Below, piece by piece: positions 41,903-50,718 of a stretch of DNA of 64,000 nucleotides. The notes under the pieces are model-generated. The model saw only the letters and a list, made by a program, of their open reading frames with translations, was not told where the DNA came from and did not search any database. The stretch's first letter is position 1, and every line of letters begins with the position of its first letter. Source of the DNA: Coraliomargarita sp. (GTDB lineage: Bacteria > Verrucomicrobiota > Verrucomicrobiia > Opitutales > UBA953); NCBI GenBank assembly GCA_024638885.1, contig JAHEJL010000002.1, forward strand, positions 124,001 to 188,000, read 5' to 3'. Made by a program: the position numbers and the translations under genes.

Positions 41903-44783
41903 TCATGCTGCCCCCTCAAGCATTTCCCCGGGCATGAGGTGCTCAAGTTTCCAGATAAAGCTGATTGGGCATTCTCCTTTATGTTCAACGTGTTCGGCCT
42001 TGCCTAGGTATTGAAAGGGGGCGGTAACCGGCCCGATTGTGCGGGTGCTGCGGACAAACAGGTGGATGGAGTATCCTTTCGCTGCATGGTTGATCAGATT
42101 TTGTCCGCTTTCTGACTTCTGGGTGGTGTTGGACTGTGATTCCCAGTGGAAGAGCTCCCGGCTGATCGGGTAATCCCTGTACATGGTTGATGGGGAGAAG
42201 TCTCTGTCCGACTTGTTAAGCGTGACGAGAAGGGCGTAGGCCTTGCACCATGGAAAGTGCAGCACGCCGACGCCTTTTTGACCTGACTCAGTAAAAATGT
42301 CCCTGCCAAAGGCAGCCTGAATTTCATCATTTCCGTAGTGCGCGTGAAGCTCCAGGGGGAGTTCTGGATAGGGGCGCAACCCTAGGGTATTGGTAACCCC
42401 GAGCTTGTATTCGGCAACCTCTGCTAGATCAGAGAGGGCTCTAGGGTTAAGCTTCAACCGATTGAAGGTGTCCGACTTATCGACCATCCCAAGTTTGTTG
42501 CCAGGTTTCTGCCAGAGTAAGCCGTGTAGCATGGTGGCAGCACGATCTCCTGCGGTAATCATGCCGAGTCCGGATTGGGGCAATCCTTTGATGGCCTTCA
42601 AGTAGTTAGGGCCGGTTGCCTGTGCGATGCGCTCTGCCGCCTGCTTTAGGGGTTCGTAGTCTGGTTCCGGTTCGGCGACTAAACCTAGTGCTTCGTTCTT
42701 CCATGCGCTCCACGATTTAACGTCAAGAAGCCGGCCAGGGTCGATTTCGTAGGTATGGACGTAGTTGCTGAACGTAAGTCGTTTTCCGGTATCCTGTTCG
42801 AAGGTAGCTACCGTCTCCTTTGCGTAGTTCTTGAGGTTCGAGTAGGCCGCTTTGATGTTGGCGACAACCTGCTCCATGGTCTGGGCTTCCAGTTGGATGG
42901 AGCAACCGGCTGGCACATGCGGAAAACCTGACTCAACCTCTTTCTTGATGTTGAAGCGGCGACCCGAGAGCAGCGCGGCGAACTTTCGGTCAACGCGGTA
43001 CTTCTTGTGCATCTGCGCCACGAAATCTAACACGACGAGACATTCCTTTCCTTTTGCATGGCGTAGGCCTCGGCCAAGCTGTTGCAGGAATACGGTCAGG
43101 CTGTCTGTTGGGCGCAGGAATAGGACAAGGTTTGCCTCCGGGATGTCGACCCCTTCGTTGAATAGGTCTACGGTAAAGATAAATTTCAGATCCCCTGATC
43201 TAAGTCGCTGGACGGCAGCCTTACGGATTTCGTCGTTTGTCTGGCTGGTAAGTGCGATGGAGGGGATTTGCTTCTCGTTGAAGCTCTGGGCCATGAACTC
43301 GGCATGCTTGATGCTGACGCAGAAACCAAGGCCTTTGACTCCGCCTATGTTACCAAAGCTGTAGCGCTCGAGTGCCGACAGGATCGCTCCTAGGCGTTGA
43401 CTCGCTGTGGTATTGTCTTCGACGTAGGCCTTTTCGAGTGCCGAGGTCTTGTCTTCCCTTGTTCCCAGAATGAGTTGTCGGCGAGGCTGATAGGGTCGGC
43501 TACGCAAAAGTATTGGAAAGGGCAGAGGAGCTTTTCTTCCAGCGCTTCGGGCAGGCGAAGCTCGGCTGCGATCCTGTTGTTGAATAGCGGTAGGATTGAG
43601 TCGCCGTCCATGCGCTCCGGGGTGGCGGTCATTCCGAGGAGTATCTTTGGTTCGAAACCACCAAGGATCTCGGTGTAAGTATTGGCAGCTGAATGGTGGG
43701 CCTCGTCTACGACGATGAAGTCGTAGTAGTTGCGGCCGAGCTTTTCCCAGATACGCCGCGACTGTGCAGTCTGCACCGTGCAGAAGAGGTGATCCATGTT
43801 TTGGGCTTCGCCGGCTGACCCACCCATGAGTTCGCCAAAACCTGCATCCTTGAGCACGTGGCGATAGGTCTGTAGGCTCTGATTAAGGATTTCTTCTCTA
43901 TGCGCGAGGAATAGTAGCTTTGGTCGCGTTCCGCCTTTTGCGTCGCAAAATACTTTGTAGTCGAAGGCAGAGATCACCGTCTTTCCCGTTCCCGTCGCGG
44001 CTACCAGGAGGTTGCGATAGGACCCGCGAACCGAACGCTCGGCTTCGAGTGTGTCTAGGATCCGCTGTTGGTATGCCCGTGGGGTGACGTCGAAAAGAAT
44101 GATCGATTGGCCTGGGGTGGGTTCTGTTCTTCCGGCGATCAGCGCATCTTTGAGCTTCTTGGCATCCCTCTGCTGATGGTAAGTTTGGAATCGAGGGTCA
44201 TTCCAGTAAGTCCCAAATTCTCCTTCGAAGGCCCTCAGTATGTTGGGGAGATCGGTTTGTGTGGCCTTGAGATTCCATTCCAGCCCCCCGGTCATTGCGG
44301 GATTGGACATGTTAGATGAACCTACGTAGGCAGTCGAAAAGCCGCTGGCTCGTTCAAAGTAGTAGGCCTTCGCGTGAAGTCGGGTGCTATTGGTATCGTA
44401 AGACACCTTGATTTCCACGTTGGGGTATCCAGAGAGACGCTCGATCGCTTCGGCTTCGGTAGCCCCCATGTAGGTCGTTGTAATGATTCTGACCGGTATA
44501 TTGCGATTCCTGAGGTCTTTGAATCCTTCCTCCAGGATGCGAAGACCGGAGTTTTTGATGAAAGAGACTAGGATGTAGACGCGGTCTGCGGAGCGCATCT
44601 CAGCCAGAAGTTCATTGCTAAGCTGCGGCTTCGCTGGTGCACCGGTGAATAGGGCGCTTTGGCTTAGCGGGGTAGACGGGGGGGTCGGTAGCGCGTTACG
44701 ACCTACGGCTCGAACGCCTTGAAGGAATTCGCTGCTGAGCTCAACCTTGTCGCCTGCAAGTCCAGTGAGCGGTGTCCGCCTGT
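41903..44783 (-). pseudogene. PLD-nuclease/DEAD helicase/DUF3427 protein, disrupted
   Basis: Two overlapping frames belong to one gene. The first (from 44783, no start of its own) has a phospholipase-D-like nuclease domain with SAFDRVYILVSFIKNSG-like SADRVYILVSFIKNSG, TTTYMGATEAEAIERLSGYP and the HxK motif RLHAKAYYFERASG. Helicase motifs VAATGTGKTV, IVVDEAHHS and MTATPERMD follow, then the frame stops at 43390. The second frame continues the same protein from about 43460: EKAYVEDNTTASQ, TVDLFNEGVDIPEANLVLFL, LQQLGRGLRHAKGKECLVVL, then DUF3427 to 41903. A one-base indel near 43445-43465 separates them. The 5' end is cut by the IS3 element at 44783; no start or N-terminal remnant is found beyond it. 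Such proteins are thought to act in defence. Lower GC than neighbours. Confidence 0.85.
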
Positions 44784-44845
44784 TGTGCCAGCGCTTTGAT
44801 ACGCTGGGGCTGTGCCGGCCACACTGCTTTTAGAGAGTTTTAGTG

Positions 44846-45709
44846 TCAAGCATACGGGCCGGAGGCCCTGGGCCGCGCAGCGGCCTCGTTGGGCGTGAGG
44901 TAGCCCACCCCGCCGTGGGGACGCTCCTCGTTGTAGACGGCGATCCAGTCGGAGATGACGACGCGGGCCTCGGAGAGCGTGTAGAGCTGCTCGCCGTTGA
45001 GGCACTCGTCCCGGAAGCGGGAGTTAAAGGATTCGACGTAGCCGTTCTGCCAGGGCGAGCCCGGGTCGATGTAGAGGGTGCGGATGCCGCGGTTGGCCAG
45101 GCCGTCGCGGACGGTGCGGGCGATAAACTCGGGGCCGTTGTCGGAGCGGATGTGCTCAGGGGCGCCGTAGTTCTCGATGGCCTTGGCGAGCACGACCATG
45201 ACGTCATCGGCGCCGATGCGACGGGCGACGTGGTGGGCGACGCACTGCTTCGTATGCTCGTCGATAAGCACGAGGGTGCGGAAGCCTCCCCCTCGCGTCG
45301 TGATGTCCGACACGAAGTCCCACGTCCAGACATGGCGGGCATAGGCCGCCTTGGTCGGGATACGGCCAGTGGTGTGGCCGCGGCGGGGCCGCCGGGGCTT
45401 CTCCTGCGGGACGCTGAGGCACAGCAGGCGCCGCAGCCGGCGGATCTGCCTCAGGCCGACGGACGGCAGCCCCTGGGCCGACAGGAGCCGGTTGACCAGG
45501 ACCTTGGCCTTCCGGTGCCCCAGGCGCGGCTGGCGGCGGAAGACCTCCAGCAAGGCGGCCTCCACCTCCGGCATCACCCGACGGGGCTTGGCGCGGTAGC
45601 GCGCGGTGTTGCGGTGCAGCCCGAGGATCCTGCAGGCACGCCGCTCCGAGCAAGTCGTCCTCGCGAGGACGGCCGGCAGCAGCTCCCGCAGGGCCCGCGG
45701 GCTCAGAGT
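44846..45709 (-). CDS. IS3-family transposase orfB (DDE integrase)
   Basis: Reverse-strand frame open from the slippery site at 45709 to 44846; a free-standing start could be the GTG at 45577. The rve integrase core is complete: WTWDFVSDIT (first Asp), IRSDNGPEFIART (second Asp) and the final Glu in NGYVESFNSRFRDECLNG, then YNEERPHGGVGYLTPNEAA. The N-terminal HTH_21 stretch reads RRACRILGLHRNTARYRAKP. It is probably made as an orfAB fusion by -1 frameshifting and catalyses excision and insertion of the element. The reading frame is intact, so the IS may be active. Confidence 0.9.
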   Translation of the reverse strand, partial: TLSPRALRELLPAVLARTTCSERRACRILGLHRNTARYRAKPRRVMPEVEAALLEVFRRQPRLGHRKAKVLVNRLLSAQGLPSVGLRQIRRLRRLLCLSVPQEKPRRPRRGHTTGRIPTKAAYARHVWTWDFVSDITTRGGGFRTLVLIDEHTKQCVAHHVARRIGADDVMVVLAKAIENYGAPEHIRSDNGPEFIARTVRDGLANRGIRTLYIDPGSPWQNGYVESFNSRFRDECLNGEQLYTLSEARVVISDWIAVYNEERPHGGVGYLTPNEAAARPRASGPYA

Positions 45710-45969
45710 TTTTTTTCGAGCGCGACCTTGAGGACGCGCTTCTCCAGCAGGAGGTCGGCGACCATCTGCTTGAGCTCCTTGTTGTCCTTCTCGAGCGCGC
45801 GCAGGCGCTGCGCGTCCGAGTTGGTCATCATCCCGAGCTGCTTCTTCCAGCGGTAGAAGGTCGGGGCGGTGATGTTGAGCTGCCGGCAGATCTCGGCCTG
45901 GCTGCGGCCGGACTCGTGCTCGCGGATGGCCCGGATCCGGGCCTCCTTCGTGTGGCGCTTCTTGCTCAT
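45703..45969 (-). CDS. IS3-family transposase orfA (helix-turn-helix)
   Basis: An 88-residue protein starting MSKKRHTKEARIRAIREHES, with the HTH segment RSQAEICRQLNITAPTFYRWK and a leucine-zipper-like C-terminus (LRALEKDNKELKQMVADLLL). It binds the inverted repeats and limits transposition in this family. It ends in LEKKL-stop immediately after the A8 slippery run. The frame extends upstream to 46035, but ATG 45969 matches the family start. Confidence 0.9.
   Translation of the reverse strand: MSKKRHTKEARIRAIREHESGRSQAEICRQLNITAPTFYRWKKQLGMMTNSDAQRLRALEKDNKELKQMVADLLLEKRVLKVALEKKL
45709..45716 (-). promoter_or_regulatory. A8 programmed -1 frameshift site
   Basis: A run of eight A on the coding strand sits four codons from the end of orfA. 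Slipping back one base passes the TGA at 45703-45705 and continues as ACT CTG AGC into orfB. This is the usual position and sequence type of the IS3-family recoding signal. A GC-rich stem (CCCGCGGGCCCTGCGGG) follows downstream. Confidence 0.75.
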
Positions 45970-46036
45970 GTCCTGTGGTATGGTCTGGGGGTTGGGGTGG
46001 GTTGGCAACCCCCGCGCTATCATTTCAACTGGCACA

Positions 46037-46238
46037 TCTCAGCGTGACCCGCCCACTTATCGCGCCCATATGATGCGTATTCAGCGCTCCGGGTATGCGT
46101 GGTCAATGGTCAAGGGCTGACGGCCACCGTGGGCTCCGGGCTTCGGCTTTAGGCTTTTGTCGGGTTGCGGGGGGTGGCGTTCCGCCGTCTTCCCTCAATC
46201 GGTTTGCCTTGGGTGGGTAGGTTGTTCATAAGAATCTT
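46037..46238. other. Intergenic sequence beside the IS
   Basis: 202 bp between the IS end and the lipoprotein gene. No helicase N-terminal remnant, dispersed repeat or clear promoter could be recognised. A short minus-strand frame (MNNLPTQGKPIEGRRRNATP..) is present but has no support. Confidence 0.4.
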
Positions 46239-46655
46239 ATGCCGTTGCTTCGCCTCGCCTTCTGCGCCCTCGCGGCCCTCCTCGTGGGTTGCGCGTCGGG
46301 AGGCCGGTCCGCCAAGGCTCCGGCTGCTTACTCGCACTACGATTTCCCGGCTTCCACGGTCGTCAGGACTGAGACGGCCTATGTGGCGCCGTCTTATGCG
46401 CCCGAGGTCGTTCCTGCGTACCCGGCCGCATCAGTCTCGCCGGCGAGGGTGACGACATACGATGCGCCGGTCGTCTCGGCGCCGGTCTACGGCTCTGTCG
46501 CGGAGAATGGCTCCTATTACGGGCAGCCCAACGCCAACGGCGTGCCCAAGACCGTCGCGGTCAACGGTTACTACCGCAAGGACGGCACCTATGTCCGCGG
46601 GCACTACCGAAGCGCCCCTGGTTCCAATCCGCCTTCGACCCGCCGACGTAAGTGA
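46239..46655 (+). CDS. Small lipoprotein with YYRKDGTYVRGHYR tail
   Basis: A 138-residue lipoprotein: signal peptide with lipobox LVGC (Cys18), a Tyr/Pro/Val-rich low-complexity middle (AYVAPSYAPEVVPAYPAA), and a C-terminal conserved motif VNGYYRKDGTYVRGHYRSAP. That motif recurs at the ends of many small bacterial surface proteins of unknown role. First of three tandem small genes after the IS element. Confidence 0.75.
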   Translation: MPLLRLAFCALAALLVGCASGGRSAKAPAAYSHYDFPASTVVRTETAYVAPSYAPEVVPAYPAASVSPARVTTYDAPVVSAPVYGSVAENGSYYGQPNANGVPKTVAVNGYYRKDGTYVRGHYRSAPGSNPPSTRRRK

Positions 46656-46696
46656 CATCGGCCGCTTTTTCTTTCACATCACTGACCCCTTAATCC

Positions 46697-47239
46697 ATGA
46701 ACAAACTCCGTATCCTGTCCGTCCTGCTGCCTTCCTTCGCCTTCGCCGCTTCCGCGGACGTCACCGCCGTCTACGAGTTGTCGGAACTCCGCGGCTCCCA
46801 GATCTACTTCGCCAGCCACATCAAGCCGGAGGCGATGAAGGATCCGAAGAAGATCGACGACGAGGATCGGGCCGCCCTGATGGGCGCCATCGGCAAGACG
46901 GGAATCGCCATGCCTCGCCTCAAGGTGCCGCATGTCGACGAGTCGACCCGCGTCCAGGAGAGCGTGCTGAAACTGGTCACCATCAACGAGGACGATGGTT
47001 CCAAGACGGAGCTCGCTCAGAACGAATACAAGGGCGGCAAGGACAACATGATGGTCTTCAAGAAGGACGACACCATCACCTGCCTGCTCATGGGGGACGG
47101 CGTGATGCAGGTCTACACCATCCACCTCAACGTCACCTTCCCCGACGGTGAGAAACTGATCACGATGCAGACGACGCGTAACCGCCCCCTCGGCGTCTCC
47201 ACCATGAGCGTCAGCGGCAAGGCCAAGCGTATCAAGTGA
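46697..47239 (+). CDS. Secreted protein of unknown function
   Basis: A 180-residue protein with a signal peptide (MNKLRILSVLLPSFAFAASA). No known domain; the body looks beta-rich with segments VYELSELRGSQIYFASHIKP, KTELAQNEYKGGKDNMMVFK and VYTIHLNVTFPDGEKLITMQ. It lies 41 bp after the lipoprotein gene and 10 bp before a small membrane protein, so the three probably form an operon. Confidence 0.7.
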   Translation: MNKLRILSVLLPSFAFAASADVTAVYELSELRGSQIYFASHIKPEAMKDPKKIDDEDRAALMGAIGKTGIAMPRLKVPHVDESTRVQESVLKLVTINEDDGSKTELAQNEYKGGKDNMMVFKKDDTITCLLMGDGVMQVYTIHLNVTFPDGEKLITMQTTRNRPLGVSTMSVSGKAKRIK

Positions 47240-47249
47240 AGTTTGCGCC

Positions 47250-47432
47250 ATGTCTAAGCGTTTGATGGGGGCAATCATCTTGGGCGTGATTATGTTCGTC
47301 GGTTCCGTCTGCTTCATCTTGATAAGATTCAGGGCTAATGAAGAAGGTCGGATGGCCGCTGTCTTCGTGTCGTTCTTGCTGGGATTGGTCGTAGCCGTCT
47401 GGTCTTACCTGATCGACGATAGGCGCGAGTGA
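47250..47432 (+). CDS. 60-residue two-helix membrane protein
   Basis: Two hydrophobic helices (about 5-27, LMGAIILGVIMFVGSVCFILI, and 36-54, AAVFVSFLLGLVVAVWSYLI) with charged ends RFRANEEGR and DDRRE. Starts 10 bp after the preceding secreted-protein gene. Unknown role. Confidence 0.6.
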   Translation: MSKRLMGAIILGVIMFVGSVCFILIRFRANEEGRMAAVFVSFLLGLVVAVWSYLIDDRRE

Positions 47433-47692
47433 CCCTCGCAGGTCTGTCCACCGGACGGTCGAAAAATAGTTAACCGCGCATAGTCTGGGCAGATCCTGTC
47501 GTTGGTATCTTGTCCCTTAATTGCACCGCCCCGATTGGTATCTTTGAACTGTTTTCCTAAGGCTTGTTCGCTTGTGACGAAGTGAGAGGATGGGGATGCT
47601 CAACTTCCGGCTTCTCCTGGCGTCGCCTAGGCCGCCTCACGTAAGCTGGGATTTGAGTTGGCTTAGGAATCTTGGAGTATTCTATTTTAGCA
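47433..47692. other. Intergenic region without recognised elements
   Basis: 260 bp of lower GC. Two direct copies of TTGGTATCTT (about 47504 and 47537) are the only repeat noticed. It probably contains the promoter of the TerY-like gene. Confidence 0.4.
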
Positions 47693-48739
47693 ATGAGCAA
47701 TTCGCGGCGATTGCCGGTATACATCCTCCATGATGGCTCGGAAGCGGCGGTCCATGGTATTACCACGCTGATCGATCATCTGAGGTGCGATCCCCAGTCG
47801 TTGGAAACCGTATGGCTGAGTTTCATCTCGTTGGCCGGGGCCGCGAAGCAGACCGTTCCCCTGACCGACCTCTGCGCCATCGGTAATGTCGACGTCACCT
47901 CCGAAGGAGCTGGTGCGCCGGACGTCGACGGCGGGCTCTGTCTTTTCGAAGCTGATGTCCAGAAGAGCCTGCGGAAAACCACCTCTACGACGAAGGGAGA
48001 TTGGCGTCCTATCTTGGTCCTATTCGTAGGCGCCGATCCTCAAGGTGAGCTGAAGCGCGGAATTGATGTGATCAGGGAGCGCCGATGCGGTCATAGGTTG
48101 GCGTTTGTCGGGTCGGGCGTCTCCCCGTTGCCTCGGGCGCGACTGATCGATGGCGGCTTCGAGCTGTTCGAGGTCGTGGATGGCCTCGTGAAACCGGGAT
48201 CATGGTCGGACACTAACCTTCCGTGGGGCGCGGTGCTTGCCAAGGCGATCACGGCGCCTTACCTCTGGAACGCGATACCTCCGCCGATGGAGTTGCCGCC
48301 ACCCGTGTCTTTGGACGACCAAGGTAAGCCGATGGTAAAGTTCGAGTCAGATGTTGCTTCCTGGACGTCGGACCAAGGTGATAAAGCGCGACCTGAGGCT
48401 CCTGAGCTCAAGACGAACAATATCTTCACGGCTGACCTGGGCAAACTAAGCACGGACGGGCGGCTCACCAGGCTAGGCTTATTGGGCTACTTCTTGCTCT
48501 ATTTCGCTTTGATTGTCCTCTCCGTGCTGGTCGGCTACTTTTCAATGACCCTTTCGTCGATCGTCAGCATGGTGGCGCTGGGCATCTTCTTGATCGGCCT
48601 CATCAAGCGTGCTCACGACGTGGGTCTTTCCGGATGGTTCATCCTTGTCCCCTTCCTCGGGTTCTGGCTTTTCGTCGCTCCGGGCGAGCGCGATGAGAAC
48701 AGGTTTGGGAAGAATCCGCGAACGCCTGCCAAAGGGTAA
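47693..48739 (+). CDS. TerY-like VWA domain fused to DUF805 membrane domain
   Basis: A 348-residue protein. Residues 1-190 follow the TerY/VWA pattern RRLPVYILHDGSEAAVHGIT.., LRCDPQSLETVWLSFISLAG, KQTVPLTDLCAIG, PILVLFVGADPQGEL. The MIDAS DxSxS is degraded to HDGSEAA, so metal binding is doubtful. Residues about 255-345 are a DUF805 (YhaH-like) membrane module with GLLGYFLLYFALIVLSVLVG, IKRAHDVGLSGWFILVPFLGFWLF and the terminal RFGKNP. The fusion would tether a VWA domain to the membrane. Start at ATG 47693. It is followed 14 bp later by a GYF_2 gene, suggesting a joint role. Confidence 0.75.
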   Translation: MSNSRRLPVYILHDGSEAAVHGITTLIDHLRCDPQSLETVWLSFISLAGAAKQTVPLTDLCAIGNVDVTSEGAGAPDVDGGLCLFEADVQKSLRKTTSTTKGDWRPILVLFVGADPQGELKRGIDVIRERRCGHRLAFVGSGVSPLPRARLIDGGFELFEVVDGLVKPGSWSDTNLPWGAVLAKAITAPYLWNAIPPPMELPPPVSLDDQGKPMVKFESDVASWTSDQGDKARPEAPELKTNNIFTADLGKLSTDGRLTRLGLLGYFLLYFALIVLSVLVGYFSMTLSSIVSMVALGIFLIGLIKRAHDVGLSGWFILVPFLGFWLFVAPGERDENRFGKNPRTPAKG

Positions 48740-48753
48740 ATCCTTGCGCCTGC

Positions 48754-49578
48754 ATGACCTCTCCCGCCACACCTTCTCCGCAACTCATACATATCGCCCG
48801 TCAGGGGGCGGTGATCGGTAAGTTCCCGCGGACTGACATCCAGGCTCTGCTTGCCTCCGGGCAAGTCCTGCGCACCGACAACTATTGGATAAAGGGCATG
48901 CCGGGGTGGCTGGTGATCGGGTCGACTTTCGACAGTCCTTCGGCCTCCACATCCTCGAGCCGTCCCGTCTCGGCTGCGACAACGCCGCCGATACCAGTGC
49001 GGACACCTCCTTCGTTGCCCCCGGTACTGCCCGCCCGGCCTGTGGCCGGTGGTCTGCCTAAGGCTTTCTACCTGACGCCTATATTCTTCGTCGGGGCATT
49101 CGTCGCCCTGGTCATCCTCGTGCAGGGTTATGCCTATGTGACGTTGAAGGCCCCGCTGGCTGAGGCTTTGGGTTCGGATTCCCGCAATCGTGGCATCGAG
49201 GCCTCCGCCTACTACCGCTATAACATTCCCGGAGGTTCGATCGTCCTGAACATCGACGATATCGGTTATGGGACCAAGAACGTGGACATCATGCGCGTGA
49301 TGCTGCAGTTCGCGAAGACCCAGAAGCATACGCAGCATGATTGGGTCATCCTTTCATGCCGCGGCGTGGAGAAATTCAAGATCAAGGGGTCTCATTTCAG
49401 GACGTTGGGCCTCGAGTACGGAGACCAGAATCCGCTCTACACGATGCGGACCTTGCCGGAAAACATCTACCGCATGAACGGGACCCGTGCATACCCGGTC
49501 TGGGAGGGCGGTGCGCTGGGCGTAATGTCAGAGCAGATGAAGAATTTCTCGGAGTTCACCACGGAGTGGCTGCGGTGA
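48754..49578 (+). CDS. GYF_2 membrane protein
   Basis: A 274-residue protein. GYF_2 domain at 8-58 (LIHIARQGAVIGKFPRTDIQ, then DNYWIKGMPGWLVI), a Pro/Ser-rich linker, one membrane segment (about 105-130, LTPIFFVGAFVALVILVQGYAYV) and an extracytoplasmic domain of unknown type (DWVILSCRGVEKFKIKGSHF). It follows the TerY-like/DUF805 gene by 14 bp on the same strand and is convergent with the PARG gene. Confidence 0.75.
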   Translation: MTSPATPSPQLIHIARQGAVIGKFPRTDIQALLASGQVLRTDNYWIKGMPGWLVIGSTFDSPSASTSSSRPVSAATTPPIPVRTPPSLPPVLPARPVAGGLPKAFYLTPIFFVGAFVALVILVQGYAYVTLKAPLAEALGSDSRNRGIEASAYYRYNIPGGSIVLNIDDIGYGTKNVDIMRVMLQFAKTQKHTQHDWVILSCRGVEKFKIKGSHFRTLGLEYGDQNPLYTMRTLPENIYRMNGTRAYPVWEGGALGVMSEQMKNFSEFTTEWLR

Positions 49579-49585
49579 GACGCCC

Positions 49586-50692
49586 TCAGCTGGCGTTCTT
49601 CAGTCGTTCCAGGATCAGAAGGTAGAGCTGTCGGACGTTTTGGATGCGCGACGCCTCGGCGTCGTCCATGTTCAACGAAGGAAATTCCACGCTGAGGTCT
49701 GCCCTCAGGCTGTCGCACTCTTGGAAGTGACTGCCGAGGTCATGGTGGAAGTTCAGGTCATCATAAGGAGTCCGAGGGATTTTGAAATGCTTCCTGAGCA
49801 CGGCATCGGTCCGTGGCTTCACTTCACGCATGTCGAACAGGGCCGGTTTTTCTGAGTTTTCCTGCGGCGTGGACGCAAAACGTCCGGCGAAAGGGGTGAT
49901 GAAACGCGCCTCGGGAGAAGTGTCCACGATGGCGAAGGTGACTTCCTTGAAGGCCCCGGCGAAGTCGGACGTGAGGTTCGCGTGGAAGATGCCGGCCACC
50001 TGATGGCCGTCGTTGCCGAAAGCCCCGCAGCCCCAGGCGCCGAGGATCAAGGAGTCGTGACCGTTGTGAAGCGCGACCGAGAGGATCTTCTTGATCCGGA
50101 GGTCGAGCAGGTCGGGAAGGTGCTCGAAGTCTTCATCCCGGAGGAGCTTGGCCAGCGGAGCGGCCGACGTGATGAACGAGGCGTGATAAGCCGCAGGCAG
50201 CAGGGCATGCTCGTCATCCCGGAAGACCGGGACGTCCGGTGAGTAGATCATGGCGTCGCTGTAAAGGCAGTCTCCCTTGGCCCGATGATAGCCGTACATG
50301 GCGCAGTCCTTGATCGTCAGGTAGAGGGCGCTGGAACGGCAGAGATACTCTTCCTGGGCCCGGGCGCCGCTGAGGAAGCCGCCGCCCGGATGCGTCGCGG
50401 AGGCGAAGTTCAAGGAGACGACGTTGTGTCCCTTGGCCTGATGGCGCCGATGGGCGGACAGGGTGGTCTCGTTGGTGACCTCGAAGCGGGTCTGGTGCGG
50501 TCCTTTGGCCGGAGGCTGATGGGCGTGGTCCGGACCGTAGTAGCGGGTCTTCCGGAGCGAGGCCATGACGTACGCGCCGATTTCGACCGGGCCGCCGGGG
50601 CCGACGTACATCCCTGTTTCCGAGATGGCGACGGCTTCCTGACCGAGGCGCACGGCGAGGTCTCTGGGGATGCGAGGTTCGAAGAGGCTCAT
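49586..50692 (-). CDS. Bacterial-type poly(ADP-ribose) glycohydrolase (TIGR02452/DUF2263)
   Basis: A 368-residue cytoplasmic protein. The macrodomain-like catalytic loop HPGGGFLSGARAQEEYLCRS contains the GGG-x(n)-QEE signature of bacterial PARG, with the two catalytic Glu in QEE. VVSLNFASATHPGGG and LILGAWGCGAFGNDGHQVA are further family landmarks. It should remove ADP-ribose from targets, and may counter ADP-ribosylating toxins or control an internal modification. About 85 residues after the macrodomain (from around 285) are extra and unrecognised. Followed on the same strand by a YbjN-like gene 26 bp upstream of it. Confidence 0.87.
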   Translation of the reverse strand: MSLFEPRIPRDLAVRLGQEAVAISETGMYVGPGGPVEIGAYVMASLRKTRYYGPDHAHQPPAKGPHQTRFEVTNETTLSAHRRHQAKGHNVVSLNFASATHPGGGFLSGARAQEEYLCRSSALYLTIKDCAMYGYHRAKGDCLYSDAMIYSPDVPVFRDDEHALLPAAYHASFITSAAPLAKLLRDEDFEHLPDLLDLRIKKILSVALHNGHDSLILGAWGCGAFGNDGHQVAGIFHANLTSDFAGAFKEVTFAIVDTSPEARFITPFAGRFASTPQENSEKPALFDMREVKPRTDAVLRKHFKIPRTPYDDLNFHHDLGSHFQECDSLRADLSVEFPSLNMDDAEASRIQNVRQLYLLILERLKNAS

Positions 50693-50718
50693 GAGTAATG
50701 GTCCTTGGGAGAGATAGC

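Larger units (their letters stand above)
44784..46036 (-). mobile_element. IS3-family insertion sequence (IS407-group-like), 1253 bp
   Basis: Terminal inverted repeats begin TGTGCCAG at both ends (44784-44791 and, inverted, 46029-46036), with further imperfect match over about 22 bp (TGATA shared). It encodes orfA and orfB in overlapping phases joined by an A8 slippery run. The flanks do not show a matching 3-4 bp duplication (left CTGT, right TCTC), so the insertion may have been followed by a deletion or recombination. It interrupts the helicase gene. Confidence 0.85.

Noticed and set aside
41903..43507. Downstream helicase frame as an independent gene
   Set aside because: Its first residues (MRSRPYQPRR) are out of phase with the helicase family; the sequence from EKAYVED onward continues the upstream frame, so it is one frameshifted gene.
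46149..46337. 62-codon minus-strand frame beside the IS, considered as helicase N-terminal remnant
   Set aside because: The translation shows no similarity to the PLD/helicase N-terminus and no gene features.
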